Positions 32,286 to 42,616 of a stretch of 53,881 nucleotides of DNA are shown here, piece after piece; position 1 is the stretch's first letter; each line of letters opens with the position of its first letter. Position numbers and translations under genes: made by a program. Below the pieces are notes generated by a model, which saw only the letters and a program-made list of their open reading frames with translations, was not told the origin of the DNA and searched no databases. Source of the stretch: Prorocentrum cordatum. Taxonomy: Eukaryota > Sar > Dinophyceae > Prorocentrales > Prorocentraceae. The stretch lies in the NCBI GenBank assembly GCA_963575745.1, contig CAUYUJ010017891.1, positions 37,501-91,381 on the forward strand. Direction: 5' to 3'.

Positions 32286-33034
32286 AATATCAATAATAGT
32301 CAGGAGAAGAAGAAGTTGAATTACTCACTGCGTGGAGCTCGCCATATGTGCATCTCATGTTTTATGTAATGCCATAGTGAGCGTCTGTTCATGAGCGTTT
32401 GACTATCATAGCGCGTCCACATGGGCGACAGGGCCGACGAAGACGAGTGAATCCTAATGCGAGTGAGTGAGTGTGAGTCAGAGTGAGCTTTGAGTATGAT
32501 TGAATATTCGCCTCCCATTCATTCCCCCTCCTCAGCTGCCAGGCCGTGCCCTCCTCAGCGTGTGGTACAGTTCATATGTTTTAGGATAGTTGGCAGTGGG
32601 ATATGTAGAACGAGCGTTTAGCCACACAAGGCCATATGTGCATATCATGTTGTAGCATAGTGTCACGGCGAGCATTTGTCCATCATAGTTGTTTGCTCCA
32701 CGAGTGTGTCCGTGTGCGCGGCGAGCACACGTCCGCGCAGCGCGGCTGCACATCCACCACGCGCATGCATTCATCAACATGCATATGCCCGCGCATCTGT
32801 TTTTGGTCAAGCAAAGAATTCCTTCGGCGCCGCGTCCGAAGCACCAGGGGGAGTACGAATGACAAATGCTTCAAACGGCACCTCGCGACCTGCACCTCAG
32901 CTTTAACCGTCCGCACTTCGCATCGGGCGTAGCTGGCAACGCAAACAGACGTCGCAGGTACATGACGTGCAAAAAGCAAGTGCTATTAATGGCACCCTCG
33001 CGGTTTGCGCCTCGGCTTTAGCGGTCCGAACGAC
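32286..33034. other. No gene; two copies of a CCATATGTGCAT phrase
   Basis: GCCATATGTGCAT followed by CATGTTTTATGTAATGCCATAGTG near 32341, and GCCATATGTGCAT followed by CATGTTGTAGCATAGTGTCAC near 32631, show a diverged duplication about 290 bp apart. Nothing else was recognised. Confidence 0.5.
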
Positions 33035-33735
33035 CCAAGGGAGCAGCACGCCTCATCTCCTTCTTCCGTGCGTCCCGGAGGGTACGCGCTGGAGCACGAC
33101 CCAAGGGACCAGCGCGCATCCTCCCTCATCTCTTTCCTCCGTGCGTCCCAAAGGGTACGTGCCGGAGCACGACCCAAGGAGGCAGCACGCCTCGACTCCT
33201 TCTTCCGTGCGTCCCAGAGGGTACGTGCAGGAGCACGACCCAAGGGACCAGCACGCCTCGACTCCTTCCTCCGTGCGTCCCAGAGGGTACGTGCAGGGGC
33301 ACGACCCAAGGAACCAGCACGCCTGGACTCCTTCCTCCGTGCGTACCAGAGGGTACGTGCCGGAGAACGACCCAGGGGAGCAGCACGCCTCGACTCCTTC
33401 CGTGCGTCCCAGAGGGTACGTGCCGGAGCACGACCCAAGGGGCCAGCACGCCGCGACTCATTCTTCCGTGCGGCCCAAAGGGTACGTACCAGAGCACGAC
33501 CCAAGGGACCAGCACGCCTCGACTCCTTCCTCCGTGCGTCCCAGAGGGTACGTGCCGGAGCACGACCCAAGGGACCAGCACGCTTCGATTCCTTCCTCCG
33601 TGCGTCCCAGAACGTGCGTGCCGGAGCACGACCCAAGGGACCAGCGCGCTTCGACTCCTTCCTCCGTGCGTCCCAGAGGGTACGTGCAGGAGCACGACCC
33701 AAGGGAGCAGCACGCCTCATCTCCTTCCTCGCAGC
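33035..33735. repeat. 66-bp satellite, about ten copies
   Basis: The unit contains TCCGTGCGTCCCAGAGGGTA and GGAGCACGACCCAAGGGACC. GGTACG anchors occur at 33081, 33154, 33220, 33286, 33352, 33415, 33481, 33547 and 33679; a variant copy is at 33613. Spacing is 66 bp except for one 73-bp and one 63-bp step. As 66 is divisible by three, several frames stay open on both strands with a 22-residue period. No signal for translation was seen. Confidence 0.95.
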
Positions 33736-33739
33736 ATGA

Positions 33740-34665
33740 AAACGAGTAAACCGCTTAAGACATCCCCACAAACTGGCCGCGAACGGGCCCGTGTCCTACC
33801 CCCTGGCGGCTATCCTTAGGGATGCTGAAACCAGCGCCCCGCCTGAGACATCCTCAGAATCTGCTCTGAAACCCAAGGATGTTGGGCATGAAAACGAGCA
33901 AACCGCCTACGACATCCCCACAAACTGGCCGCGAACGGGCCCGTGTCCTACCCCTTTGGCGGCTCCTTTTAGGCGCGCTGAAACCAGTGCCCCGCCTGAG
34001 ACATCTTCAGAATCTGCTTTGACAGCCAAGGATGTTGGGCATGAAAACGAGCAAACCGCTTGAGGGATCCCCACAAACTGGCCGCGAATGGGCCCGTGAA
34101 AACACCCTTGGCGGCTCCCCATAGGGGTGCTGGAACCAGCGCCCCGCCTGATACATCCTCGAAATCCGCTCTGGAACTCAAGGGTGTTGGGCATGACAAC
34201 GAGCAAACCGCGTAAGACATCCCCACAAATTGGCCGCGAACGGGTCCGTCAAAACACTCCTGGCGGTTTCCCTTAGGGGTGCTGAAACCAGCGCCCCGCC
34301 TGAGACATCTTCAGAATCTGCTATGAAGCCCAAGGATGTTGGGCATGAAAACGAGTAAACCGCTTGAAACATCCCCACAAACTGGCCGCGAACGGGCCCG
34401 TGTCCTACCCCCTGGCGGCTCCCTTTAGCTGAAACCAGCGCCCCGCCTGAGACATTTTCGCAATCTGCGCTGAAAACACTGGATCTGAGACATCCCAACA
34501 AACTGGCCGCGAACGGGCCCGTGAAAACACCCCTGGCGGCTCCCCAAGGGATGCTGAAGCCAGCGCCCCGCATGAGACATCCTGACAGTTTGCTCTGAAA
34601 GCAGACGATGTTGGCAAGCTGGCCGCGAACGGGCCCGTGAAAACATCCCTGGCGGCTCCCCTTGC
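33740..34665. repeat. 152-bp satellite I, about six copies
   Basis: The phrase ACTGGCCGCGAACGGG occurs at 33772, 33924, 34077, 34229, 34381 and 34502, and in part near 34617. The first four steps are 152-153 bp and the last two are shortened by deletions. Each unit also holds CAGCGCCCCGCCTGAGACAT and AAGGATGTTGGGCATGAAAA. Confidence 0.95.
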
Positions 34666-34669
34666 GAGT

Positions 34670-34890
34670 CTGAATATGACTAGGTCTGAGTGTGCGTAGG
34701 TTTGAGTATGATTATGTGTGTGTATGAGCAGGTTTGGGAACGAGTCTGGGTATGGCTAAGTCTGGGTATGAAGGAGTCCCAGCATGAGTAAGTCTGAGTA
34801 TGGGTAGGCCTGCATGTTGTGTGTTGAATAAGTCAGACCATGCGAAGGTATGAGTATGAGTAAGTCTGTGTATGAGTGGGTGTGTTATCT
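34670..34890. repeat. Degenerate GTCTGAGTATG repeat
   Basis: Words such as TAGGTCTGAGTATG, TAAGTCTGGGTATG and TATGAGTAAGTCTG recur every 15-25 bp. Confidence 0.7.
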
Positions 34891-34939
34891 CTGGAGTCGG
34901 CGGCGTCCGAGTAATAACAAAACACCCATCTTAGGATAT

Positions 34940-35310
34940 GGGGAAGAAGGAGAAGAAGAAGAACAAAGGAGGAGGTGGAGCAGGAGGAGGAGGGGAAGAG
35001 GAGGAGGAGGAGGAATATGCGGAAGAAAAACAATAATAATACGAGTAAGAATACCAATAATAATAATAGTAATAATAATATTAGTAATAATAATAATAAT
35101 TGTAATAATAATACTATATAATAATAATACTAACAATAATACTAATAATATTAATAATACTAACAATACTACTACTATTACTAACAATAATAATACTATT
35201 ATTAATAATAATAATAATAATAAGAAGAAGAAGAAGAAGAAGAATGATAATAATAATAATAATAATAAGAAGAAGAAGAAGAAGAAGAAGACATTGAAGT
35301 TGAAGAAGGA
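34940..35310. repeat. GAAGAA/GGA tracts and AAT/AAG microsatellites
   Basis: GAA-rich and GGA-rich parts at 34945-35010 give way to AAT/TAA units with ACT and ATT variants (35030-35220) and then AAG runs (35221-35310). It is the most AT-rich part of the window. Confidence 0.9.
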
Positions 35311-35573
35311 GATTATCCCGGCAAAGCAACCTAACAGCGATGTGTAGGAGCATATCTGGAAGCATTCCCCTTAAGATTGCGAAGGCCTGACGGCCGGTGC
35401 CGCCGACCCTGTTCGCAATGCGCAGCAAGAGGCACGGGCTGTGGGATGGTTTGGGGGAACGGGGAGAAGGACGAGAAGGTGGGGGAGGGAGGTGTCGTAT
35501 CTGACCCAGGACTTCCCCGGGACTCCCCCGGGACCCCCCCCGGGACCTCCTCTCCCCCCCCCGTCGGGGAAGG

Positions 35574-37470
35574 GAAAGGGAAGGGGCTTCCCTTCGACTC
35601 AATGACGACGTTGCTCAAGGTCGGTACGGGGGGGGGGCGTCGTATCTGACTCGGGGGGTCCTCGCTACCCCCCCCTCCCGGCGGGGGAGGAATGAAAGGG
35701 AAGGGGCTTCCCTTCGACTCAATTACGAGGTTGCTCAAGGTCGGCTTGGCTGGAGCCCAGGGGAAGAGGAGTCCCAGGGGGGGGCGTCGTATCTGACCCG
35801 GGGGGGGGGGTCGCTACCCCCCCCCCCTCCCGGCGGGGGAGGGATCAAAGGGAAGGGGCTTCCCTTCGACTCAATTACGAGGTTGCTCAAGGTCGGCTTG
35901 GCTGGAGCCCAGGGGAAGAGACGTTGCTCAAGGTCGGTACGGGGGGGGGGCGTCGTATCTGACTCGGAGGGAGGGTCGCTACCCCCCCCCGCTACCCCCC
36001 CCCCCTCCCGGCGGGGGAGGAATGAAAGGGAAGGGGCTTCCCTTCGACTCAATTACGAGGTTGCTCAAGGTCGGCTTGGCTGGAGCCCAGGGGAAGAGGA
36101 GTCCCAGGGGGGGGCGTCGTATCTGACCCGGGGGGGGGGTCGCTACCCCCCCCCCCTCCCGGCGGGGGAGGGATCAAAGGGAAGGGGCTTCCCTTCGACT
36201 CAATTACGAGGTTGCTCAAGGTCGGCTTGGCTGGAGCCCAGGGGAAGAGGAGTCCCAGGGGGGGGCGTCGTATCTGACCCGGGGGGGGGGGTCGCTACCC
36301 CCCCCCCCTCCCGGCGGGGGAGGGATCAAAGGGAAGGGGCTTCCCTTCGACTCAATTACGAGGTTGCTCAAGGTCGGCTTGGCTGGAGCCCAGGGGAAGA
36401 GGAGTCCCAGGGGGGGGCGTCGTATCTGACCCGGGGGGGGGGTCGCTACCCCCCCCCCCCTCCCGGCGGGGGAGGGATCAAAGGGAAGGGGCTTCCCTTC
36501 GACTCAATTACGAGGTTGCTCAAGGTCGGCTTGGCTGGAGCCCAGGGGAAGAGGAGTCCCAGGGGGGGGCGTCGTATCTGACCCGGGGGGGGGGTCGCTA
36601 CCCCCCCCCCCTCCCGGCGGGGGAGGGATCAAAGGGAAGGGGCTTCCCTTCGACTCAATTACGAGGTTGCTCAAGGTCGGCTTGGCTGGAGCCCAGGGGA
36701 AGAGGAGTCCCAGGGGGGGGCGTCGTATCTGACCCGGGGGGGGGGTCGCTACCCCCCCCCCCCTCCCGGCGGGGGAGGATGAAAGGGAAGGGGCTTCCCT
36801 TCGACTCAATTACGAGGTTGCTCAAGGTCGGCTTGGCTGGAGCCCAGGGGAAGAGGAGTCCCAGGGGGGGGCGTCGTATCTGACCCGGGGGGGGGGTCGC
36901 TACCCCCCCCCCCCTCCCGGCGGGGGAGGGATCAAAGGGAAGGGGCTTCCCTTCGACTCAATTACGAGGTTGCTCAAGGTCGGCTTGGCTGGAGCCCAGG
37001 GGAAGAGGAGTCCCAGGGGGGGGCGTCGTATCTGACCCGGGGGGGGGGTCGCTACCCCCCCCCCCCCCTCCCGGCGGGGGAGGGATGAAAGGGAAGGGGC
37101 TTCCCTTCGACTCAATTACGAGGTTGCTCAAGGTCGGCTTGGCTGGAGCCCAGGGGAAGAGGAGTCCCAGGGAGGGCGTCGTATCTGACCCGGGGGGGGG
37201 GTCGCTACCCCCCCCCCCCTCCCGGCGGGGGAGGGATCAAAGGGAAGGGGCTTCCCTTCGACTCAATTACGAGGTTGCTCAAGGTCGGCTTGGCTGGAGC
37301 CCAGGGGAAGAGGAGTCCCAGGGGGGGGCGTCGTATCTGACCCGGGGGGGGGGTCGCTACCCCCCCCCCCCTCCCGGCGGGGGAGGGATCAAAGGGAAGG
37401 GGCTTCCCTTCGACTCAATTACGAGGTTGCTCAAGGTCGGCTTGGCTGGAGCCCAGGGGAAGAGGTCTCC
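35574..37470. repeat. 152-bp satellite II with G-run/C-run hairpins, about twelve copies
   Basis: The phrase GAGGTTGCTCAAGGTCGG occurs at 35727, 35879, 36057, 36208, 36360, 36512, 36663, 36814, 36966, 37120, 37271 and 37423. Steps are 151-154 bp, with one 178-bp step caused by an inserted partial unit. Each unit contains AAGGGGCTTCCCTTCGACTC and a GGGGGGGGG-TCGCTA-CCCCCCCCC segment that can form a hairpin. The runs of G and C differ in length from copy to copy. More diverged units lie to the left from about 35500. Confidence 0.97.
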
Positions 37471-37626
37471 CAGGGAAAGGGAAGGACAGAGACGACCAGT
37501 ACAAAGAATGACGGAGATGACGGCTCGAACGGAAAAACCCCTCACACACGCCGACAGGGTCGGCGGATTCAGATGAGAATCCAGTTGTAGAATTCTGCTG
37601 TTCTCGCAGTCGTAGTCGCATTCGCG

Positions 37627-37977
37627 ATGACAGTCGCAGTGGCAACGGCAGTCGCAGTCACAGCCTCAGCCTCAGCCTGCCTCAGCCTCAGCCTCAGCCT
37701 GCCTCAGCCTCAGCCTGCCTCAGCCTCAGCCTCAGCCTGCTTCAGCCTCAGCCTCACTCAGCCTGCCTCAGCCTCAGCCTGCTCAGCCTCAGCCTCAGCC
37801 TGCCTCAGCATCAGCCTCAGCCTCAGCCTCAGCCTGCCTCAGCCTCAGCCTCAGCCTGCCTCAGCCTCAGCCTCAGTCTGCTTCAGCCTCAGCTTCAGTC
37901 TGCCTTCAGCCTCGGCCTCAGCCTCAGCCTGCCTCAGCCTCAGCCTGCCTCGGCCGCAGCATCAGCCTGCCTCAGCA
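37627..37977. repeat. CAGCCT hexamer repeat
   Basis: CAGCCT units with CAGCCTGCCT variants over about 350 bp. Confidence 0.95.
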
Positions 37978-37984
37978 TTCAAAA

Positions 37985-38390
37985 TGTGGCCCAGGAATGG
38001 AGTTCTGGGAACTCGAAGAACACGAGGTGGCCTACAGTTGGCTCCGGGCATTCAAAATCATGCCCAGGGATGGAGTTCTGGGAACTTCGAAGAGCACGAA
38101 GTGGCCTACAGTTGGCTCCGGGCATTCAAAATGTGGCCCAGGAGTGGAGTTCTGGGAACTCGAAGAGCACGAAGTGGCCTACAGTTGGCTCCGGGCATCC
38201 AAAATGTCGCCCGGGAATGGAGTTCTGGGAACTCGAAGACCACGAAGTGGCCTACAGTTGGCTCCGGGCATCCAAAATGTACGCCGGGAATGGAGTTCTG
38301 GGAACTCGAAGACCACGAAGTGGCCTACAGTTGGCTCCGGGCATCCAAAATGTACGCCGGGAATGGAGTTCTAGCAGCGCCAAGAGCGAT
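37985..38390. repeat. 73-bp satellite, five to six copies
   Basis: GGAGTTCTGGGAACT-type anchors occur at 37999, 38072, 38146, 38219, 38292 and 38365. Each unit also carries CACGAAGTGGCCTACAGTTG and GCTCCGGGCATCCAAAATG. The last unit is truncated. Confidence 0.95.
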
Positions 38391-38524
38391 TTTGCGAGGA
38401 TGTCCTAGGCGATTTGGGCTTCGACGGCAGCCGCGCCGGGTCCCGCCCCGGGTCCCGCCCCGACCCCCCTGATGTTCTCTTTTGACCCCACTAGAAACCT
38501 ATCAGTCTTCGCTGTTAGGTAAAC

Positions 38525-38861
38525 AAGGAGGAGGAGGAGGAGGAGGAGGAGGAGGAGGAGGAGGAGGAGGAGGAAGAGGAGAAGAAGGAGGAGGAGGAGG
38601 AGGAGGAGGGGGAGCAGGAGGAGGTGGCGAAGGAGGGGGAGCTGTCGCTGCGGGCGGAACGCCCCCGCAGCCCGCCGAAGAAACGAGCAGGCTGAAGCAG
38701 GGGTCGCGCCAATGCGGTCAGGCGGCGCTTCGCATCTGCGCGAGGGCTCCCAGGGCCTCGGCCCAAGCAGCGGCAGGGACAGCCCGCCCGGACCCGTCGC
38801 GACGAACAGCGCGCAGCGCCGGATGTCCGCCGCGGGGCAGCCGCCGTTGGCGTACGAGGCG

Positions 38862-38923
<62 letters not shown>

Positions 38924-39090
38924 CGCGCCCGCGTTGGCGTTGTCATCGTCATCGTCGGCGTCGTCGGCGTCGGCGTCGTCTGTCGTCGGCATCATCTGTC
39001 GTCGTCGTCGTCTGGGGGGGGGACGGAGAGGGAGGAGGAGGAGGGTGGAGCAAGAGGAGGAGCAGGGGGAGGAGCTTGAGGGTGGGAGGC
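38525..39090. repeat. GGA tract, unique stretch, GTC microsatellite, GGA tract
   Basis: GGA units at 38525-38640 are followed by about 210 bp of GC-rich unique sequence. A GTC/CGT trinucleotide run lies at 38862-39012, and another GGA-rich part at 39018-39085. Confidence 0.85.
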
Positions 39091-39279
39091 TTCAGGGCCG
39101 CGGTCTTCCCTGCATCTTGTAATTGCCATGACGCTCTTCCGAATGGTCGATGATGCGATGCGTTCATGCGCATCCAGGACTTTGTAAGCACCATCTCCCG
39201 CCGCCTTGTGGGAGAGTGTCTTGTTGTCTTCCATTGGCAGATTGCGGATTGCGCCAGGGGGCGATCCGCATCATCGGGG
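39091..39279. other. Short unique stretch
   Basis: No gene recognised between two microsatellite regions. Confidence 0.4.
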
Positions 39280-39965
39280 AGGGAGGAGGAGGAGGAGGAG
39301 GAGGAGGAGGAGGAGGAGGAGGAGGTGGAGGAGAGAGGAGGAGGAGGAGAGGAGGAGGAGGCGGAGAGGAGGAGGAGGAGGAGGAGGAGCGGGATGACGG
39401 GAGGAAGAGGGAGGAGAGGAGGAGGAGGAGGAGGAGGAGGAGGAGGAGGAGGAGGAGGAGGAGGAGGAGGAGGAGGAGGAGGAGGTGGAGGAGGAGGAGG
39501 AGGAGGAGGAGGAGGAGGAGGAGCGGGAGGAAGAGGGAGGAAGAGGGAGGAGGAGGAGGAGGAGGGAGGAGGAGGAGGAGCAGGAGCAGGAGCAGGAGGA
39601 GAGGAGGAGGAGGAGGAGGAGGAGGAGGAGGAGGAGGAGGAGGCGGAGGCGGAGGCGGAGGAGGCGGAGGCGGAGGCGGGCGGAGGCGGCGGATGCGGCG
39701 GAGGAGGAGGAGGAGGAGGAGGAGGAGGAGGAGAGGAGGGAGGGAGGGAGGGAGGGAGGGAGGGAGGGGGGAGGGCGGGAGGGAGGGAGGGAGGGAGGGA
39801 GGGAGGGAGGGAGGAGAGGAGGAGGAGGGAGGAAGGGAGGAAGGAGGAGGAGGAGGAGGGAGGAGGAGGAGGGGGGAGGAGGGGGAGGAGGGGGAGGAGG
39901 AGGAGGAGGAGGAGGAGGAGGAGGAGGAGGAGGAGGAGGAGGACGAGGAGGAGGAGGAGGAGTTG
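39280..39965. repeat. Polypurine GGA/GGGA tract, about 690 bp
   Basis: The plus strand is almost uninterrupted purine: GGA and GAG units with GCGGAG interruptions near 39645-39700 and a GGGA run near 39735-39815. Mirror-symmetric purine tracts like this can form triplex DNA. Every frame is open on both strands. Confidence 0.97.
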
Positions 39966-40730
39966 TTTTGCACGCTCTGTCCGCAATCGTCTTTGCTCGA
40001 GCCGTTTGGTTTGGCCTCGGCCGCGGAGCCAGACATGTAAGCAGCCTGTGTGGAAACCTCGAGGGCTTCAGCAGGAACAGAACGCATATTGATGGCACGT
40101 CCAATGAAAATGGCACAGCGGTTGCTTCATGAGCACAGCGCTGCCGAGGGTTCTGTATTGTCCTTGTGTTTCTTCAGGTTATCACGTTCCTCGACGGGAG
40201 GGGTGAAACGGATGGAGGATGAGAATTGGGGAGGAGGGAAAGCGTGAGGAGGATGGTGAGGAGGAGGAGGAGGAGGAGGAGGAGGAGGAGGAGGAGGAGG
40301 AGGAGGAGATGAAGCGAAGGGAAGGAGGAGGGGGATGGGAGGGGGGAGGGGGAGCGAAGTGCATCGTCATCGTCACCGTCGTCACCGCCATCCGCCGCTG
40401 CGACCGTCACCATCCCGCGCGCCTCCGCTGTGCTGAGCCGTGCCTCGCCCCCGCGTGGCGCCCCGGGAGCCACCGAATGGCGGCCTCCTCGGGGGCCTCC
40501 ACGCTGCGCCCCGGGGCCGGCCCGCGGCAGGGCGACCGCCCCAAGAAAGCCCCCGCCCTCGCGGGGCTGGGGGAGGGAGGGGGGGCGGGGCTGGGCGAGG
40601 ATTCATGGGCCTGTCTTCCACCACCACCACCACCACCATAAATTGGAGGCGGGAAGGAGGTGGAGGAGGAGGAGGAGGAGGTGGAGGAGGACCCCCCCCT
40701 TCCTATTCATGGTGGTGGCAACAATACGGG
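39966..40730. other. Unique stretch with a GAG tract, no gene recognised
   Basis: A GAG tract is at 40258-40310 and short CCA/GGA runs are near 40620-40690. The rest shows no assignable motif. Confidence 0.45.
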
Positions 40731-40899
40731 GGCAACAATAGGGGGTATACATCGACCCCCAATCGCCCATTGATGGGGCCCCCATTCTGCCCAGGAAGGT
40801 GGGGATTCGCTGTCGGGGGCCGATCTGTCGGCCATGTATCGCCCATTCCAGGTCGATGCTCCCCCCCCTTATGCCTATCCCCCCTATCCTATCGTTGCA
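40731..40899. mobile_element. GGCAACGATAGGGGGG MITE, copy 2
   Basis: The left end GGCAACAATAGGGGGTATAC and the inverted right end GCAACGATAGGATAGGGGGG are related. The interior shares CATCGACCCCCAATCGCCC and GATTCGCTGTCGGGGGC with 19689-19870. Confidence 0.7.
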
Positions 40900-40936
40900 C
40901 ATCAAGGGAGGGGGGGCGTGGCTGGGGCGAGGAAGA

Positions 40937-41049
40937 AGTCCGTTCCAGAGCGTTCCGGAACGCTCTCGGAGCGCTCCGGAACGCTTAAAGAAGGCCGCGG
41001 CGCCCGAGACATCCTCCACAGCCGCTGGATCTCAGAGATTCTCGATCTA
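40937..41049. repeat. GCGTTCCGGAACGC hairpin repeat, copy 1
   Basis: Starts with GTTCCAGAGCGTTCCGGAAC and ends with CTGGATCTCAGAGATTCTCG. A copy lies at 51967-52085 inside an intron of the WW/IQ gene. The GTTCC/GGAAC words allow a hairpin of about 50 bp. Confidence 0.75.
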
Positions 41050-41220
41050 CAGTCAAACCGCATAGGAAGGATGAGAAACTTTCCAAGTTTACCCTTGCAT
41101 CCTTCCCCTTCGTCCCAGCCTTGGCCGCTTTCGCTGGTCGCGCCCCGCCCGCAAAGTGTCGACATGGCCCTCCAAGGCCCTTGCATCCTTATCGTGCGTT
41201 CTTATCATACGGGTTGACTG
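41050..41220 (+). mobile_element. Tc1/mariner-like MITE, copy 3
   Basis: Begins CAGTCAAACCG, ends CGGGTTGACTG, and is flanked by TA on both sides (41048-41049 and 41221-41222). It is 171 bp long and non-coding. The TA duplication is the signature of the Tc1/mariner superfamily. Confidence 0.85.
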
Positions 41221-41415
41221 TATTCTCACCTGAATTTATCCTCGCCCTGGCTTCGTCTCAGGAGGGGTGGGCGGGGGGCGGTGGAGGGCAGAGGGGGTCG
41301 GCGGCGCGCAGAGCGGGGTTGGCGTAGGGGGTCAGGGGGCATCGAAGGTGGGCTCAAATTCTTTCTGAGAAGCCGTCTCACGGTTGGTCGAGGTCGATTC
41401 CGGGAGGGTACCTTG

Positions 41416-41587
41416 CAGTCAACCCCGCAGAGCAAGGATGAGCAAGTTTCCAAGGTCACCCTTCCATCCTTCCCCTTCGGCCCATTCTTGGCCGCTTCCG
41501 CTGGCCCCGCCCCGTTCGCAAAGTGTCGACATGGCCTTCGAAGGCCCTTGCATCCTTACCCTGCATCTTCACTGTACGGGTCGACTG
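41416..41587 (+). mobile_element. Tc1/mariner-like MITE, copy 4
   Basis: Begins CAGTCAACCCCG and ends CGGGTCGACTG followed by TA. At 172 bp its interior is clearly homologous to copy 3, only about 195 bp away. Confidence 0.85.
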
Positions 41588-41700
41588 TAATGCTCTTCGT
41601 GCTTATTGGACGCTCTTGGGCATCCGGGGGGAGGGCACACTCGAGTGTTCTGCAGTCTGGCTGGCGGAGGGTCTCGCATTCTTGAAGGATGTTCTCACCG
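41588..41700. repeat. Dispersed GGTCGGACCG repeat, partial copy 3
   Basis: Shares ATGCTCTTCGTGCTTATTGG, the CTCGAGTGTTCTGCAGTCTG region and TCTTGAAGGATGTTCT with the other copies. The 5' part is missing. Confidence 0.7.
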
Positions 41701-42190
41701 CAGAAGCTTCGGAATCCTTGGGACCCTGTGCCTTCTCTCAGAGGTTTCTGCCCGCTCGCGCCACCCCCTTTCCGGCGAGAGCCGACTGCCCACGGGAGGC
41801 GTCGAGCTTTCCCTGTGGGGGGAGGGGGGCTCTCCCGCCTCGAGCTCCTGGTCGGAGGGCTCGGGGAGGGGTCCGGGGGCGGCTATGAGGGAGGGGCCCG
41901 TGCCCATGTCGGAGGGATGGGGGGGGGAGGATGGGGGTAGGGGGGGGTCGGAAGAGGAGGAGGAGGAGGAGGAGGAGGAGGACGAGGAGGACGAGGAGGA
42001 CGAGGAGGACGAGGAGGACGAGGAGGACGAGGAGGAGGAGGAGGAGAGGAGGAGGAGGAGGAGGAGGAGGGAGGAGGAGGAGGGAGGAGGAGGAGGAGGA
42101 GGAGGAGGAGGAGGAGGAGGAGGAGGAGGAGGAGGAGGAGGAGGAGGAGGAGGAGGAGGCGGAGGAGGAGGAGGAGGAGGAGGAGGCTTT
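41701..42190. repeat. Unique stretch then GAG/GAC purine tract
   Basis: About 250 bp of unique GC-rich sequence leads into GAG units with six GAGGAC interruptions at 41980-42030, then a pure GGA run to 42190. Confidence 0.85.
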
Positions 42191-42433
42191 CTCTGACTCG
42201 AGGTGGGCATGGCTGTACGCGCGCCTCTATGGGCACCGAAGGGCGGAACTCCAAGGCTGGGCCCACGAGTGCAAAAAAGAGACGGGCTCCACATGGGCCT
42301 CGCTATCTTCGATGCCCCTGGGGACGGCCGAGGGCGCGGTGCTGATCCCGAACCGAAGGAAACGGAAGGGTTAGCGAGAAAGAGTTGTACAGGCCTCGGA
42401 ACAAATTAGCGAACACATGCCACATTCATCCGT

Positions 42434-42554
42434 CAACGCCTCCCCCTCCCCCCAATGTTCAAAGTTGGCGGTGGGTCTGATGAGATGCACTTCGACCGCA
42501 GTCTCCCCCCGCGCGTGCCAACATTGAGTTTGGGGGGAGGGGGAGTGTTCAGTA
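42434..42554. repeat. Imperfect stem-loop with CCTCCCCCTCCCCCC arms
   Basis: The left arm (CAACGCCTCCCCCTCCCCCC and onward to GTTGGC) is inverted at 42518-42554 with a few mismatches. About 48 bp lie between the arms. It may be a small MITE but has no clear target duplication. Confidence 0.5.
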
Positions 42555-42616
42555 ATTGTTTCCCTCTACCGTATGTTGCGAAGCCGTGTGACAAGCACAT
42601 GAGCAGTGAAGACAAG

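Noticed and set aside
33005-33749. Repeat protein encoded by the 66-bp satellite
   Set aside because: Both strands are equally open, the first unit step breaks the frame, and no start context or flanking coding sequence was found. Kept only as a low-interest finding.
35574-37470. CRISPR-like array of regular repeats
   Set aside because: The units are 152 bp and nearly identical throughout, with no short repeat alternating with unique spacers. It is a satellite.
39150-40116. Several open frames of about 300 codons on both strands
   Set aside because: All are products of the GGA purine tract, which contains no stop codon in any frame.
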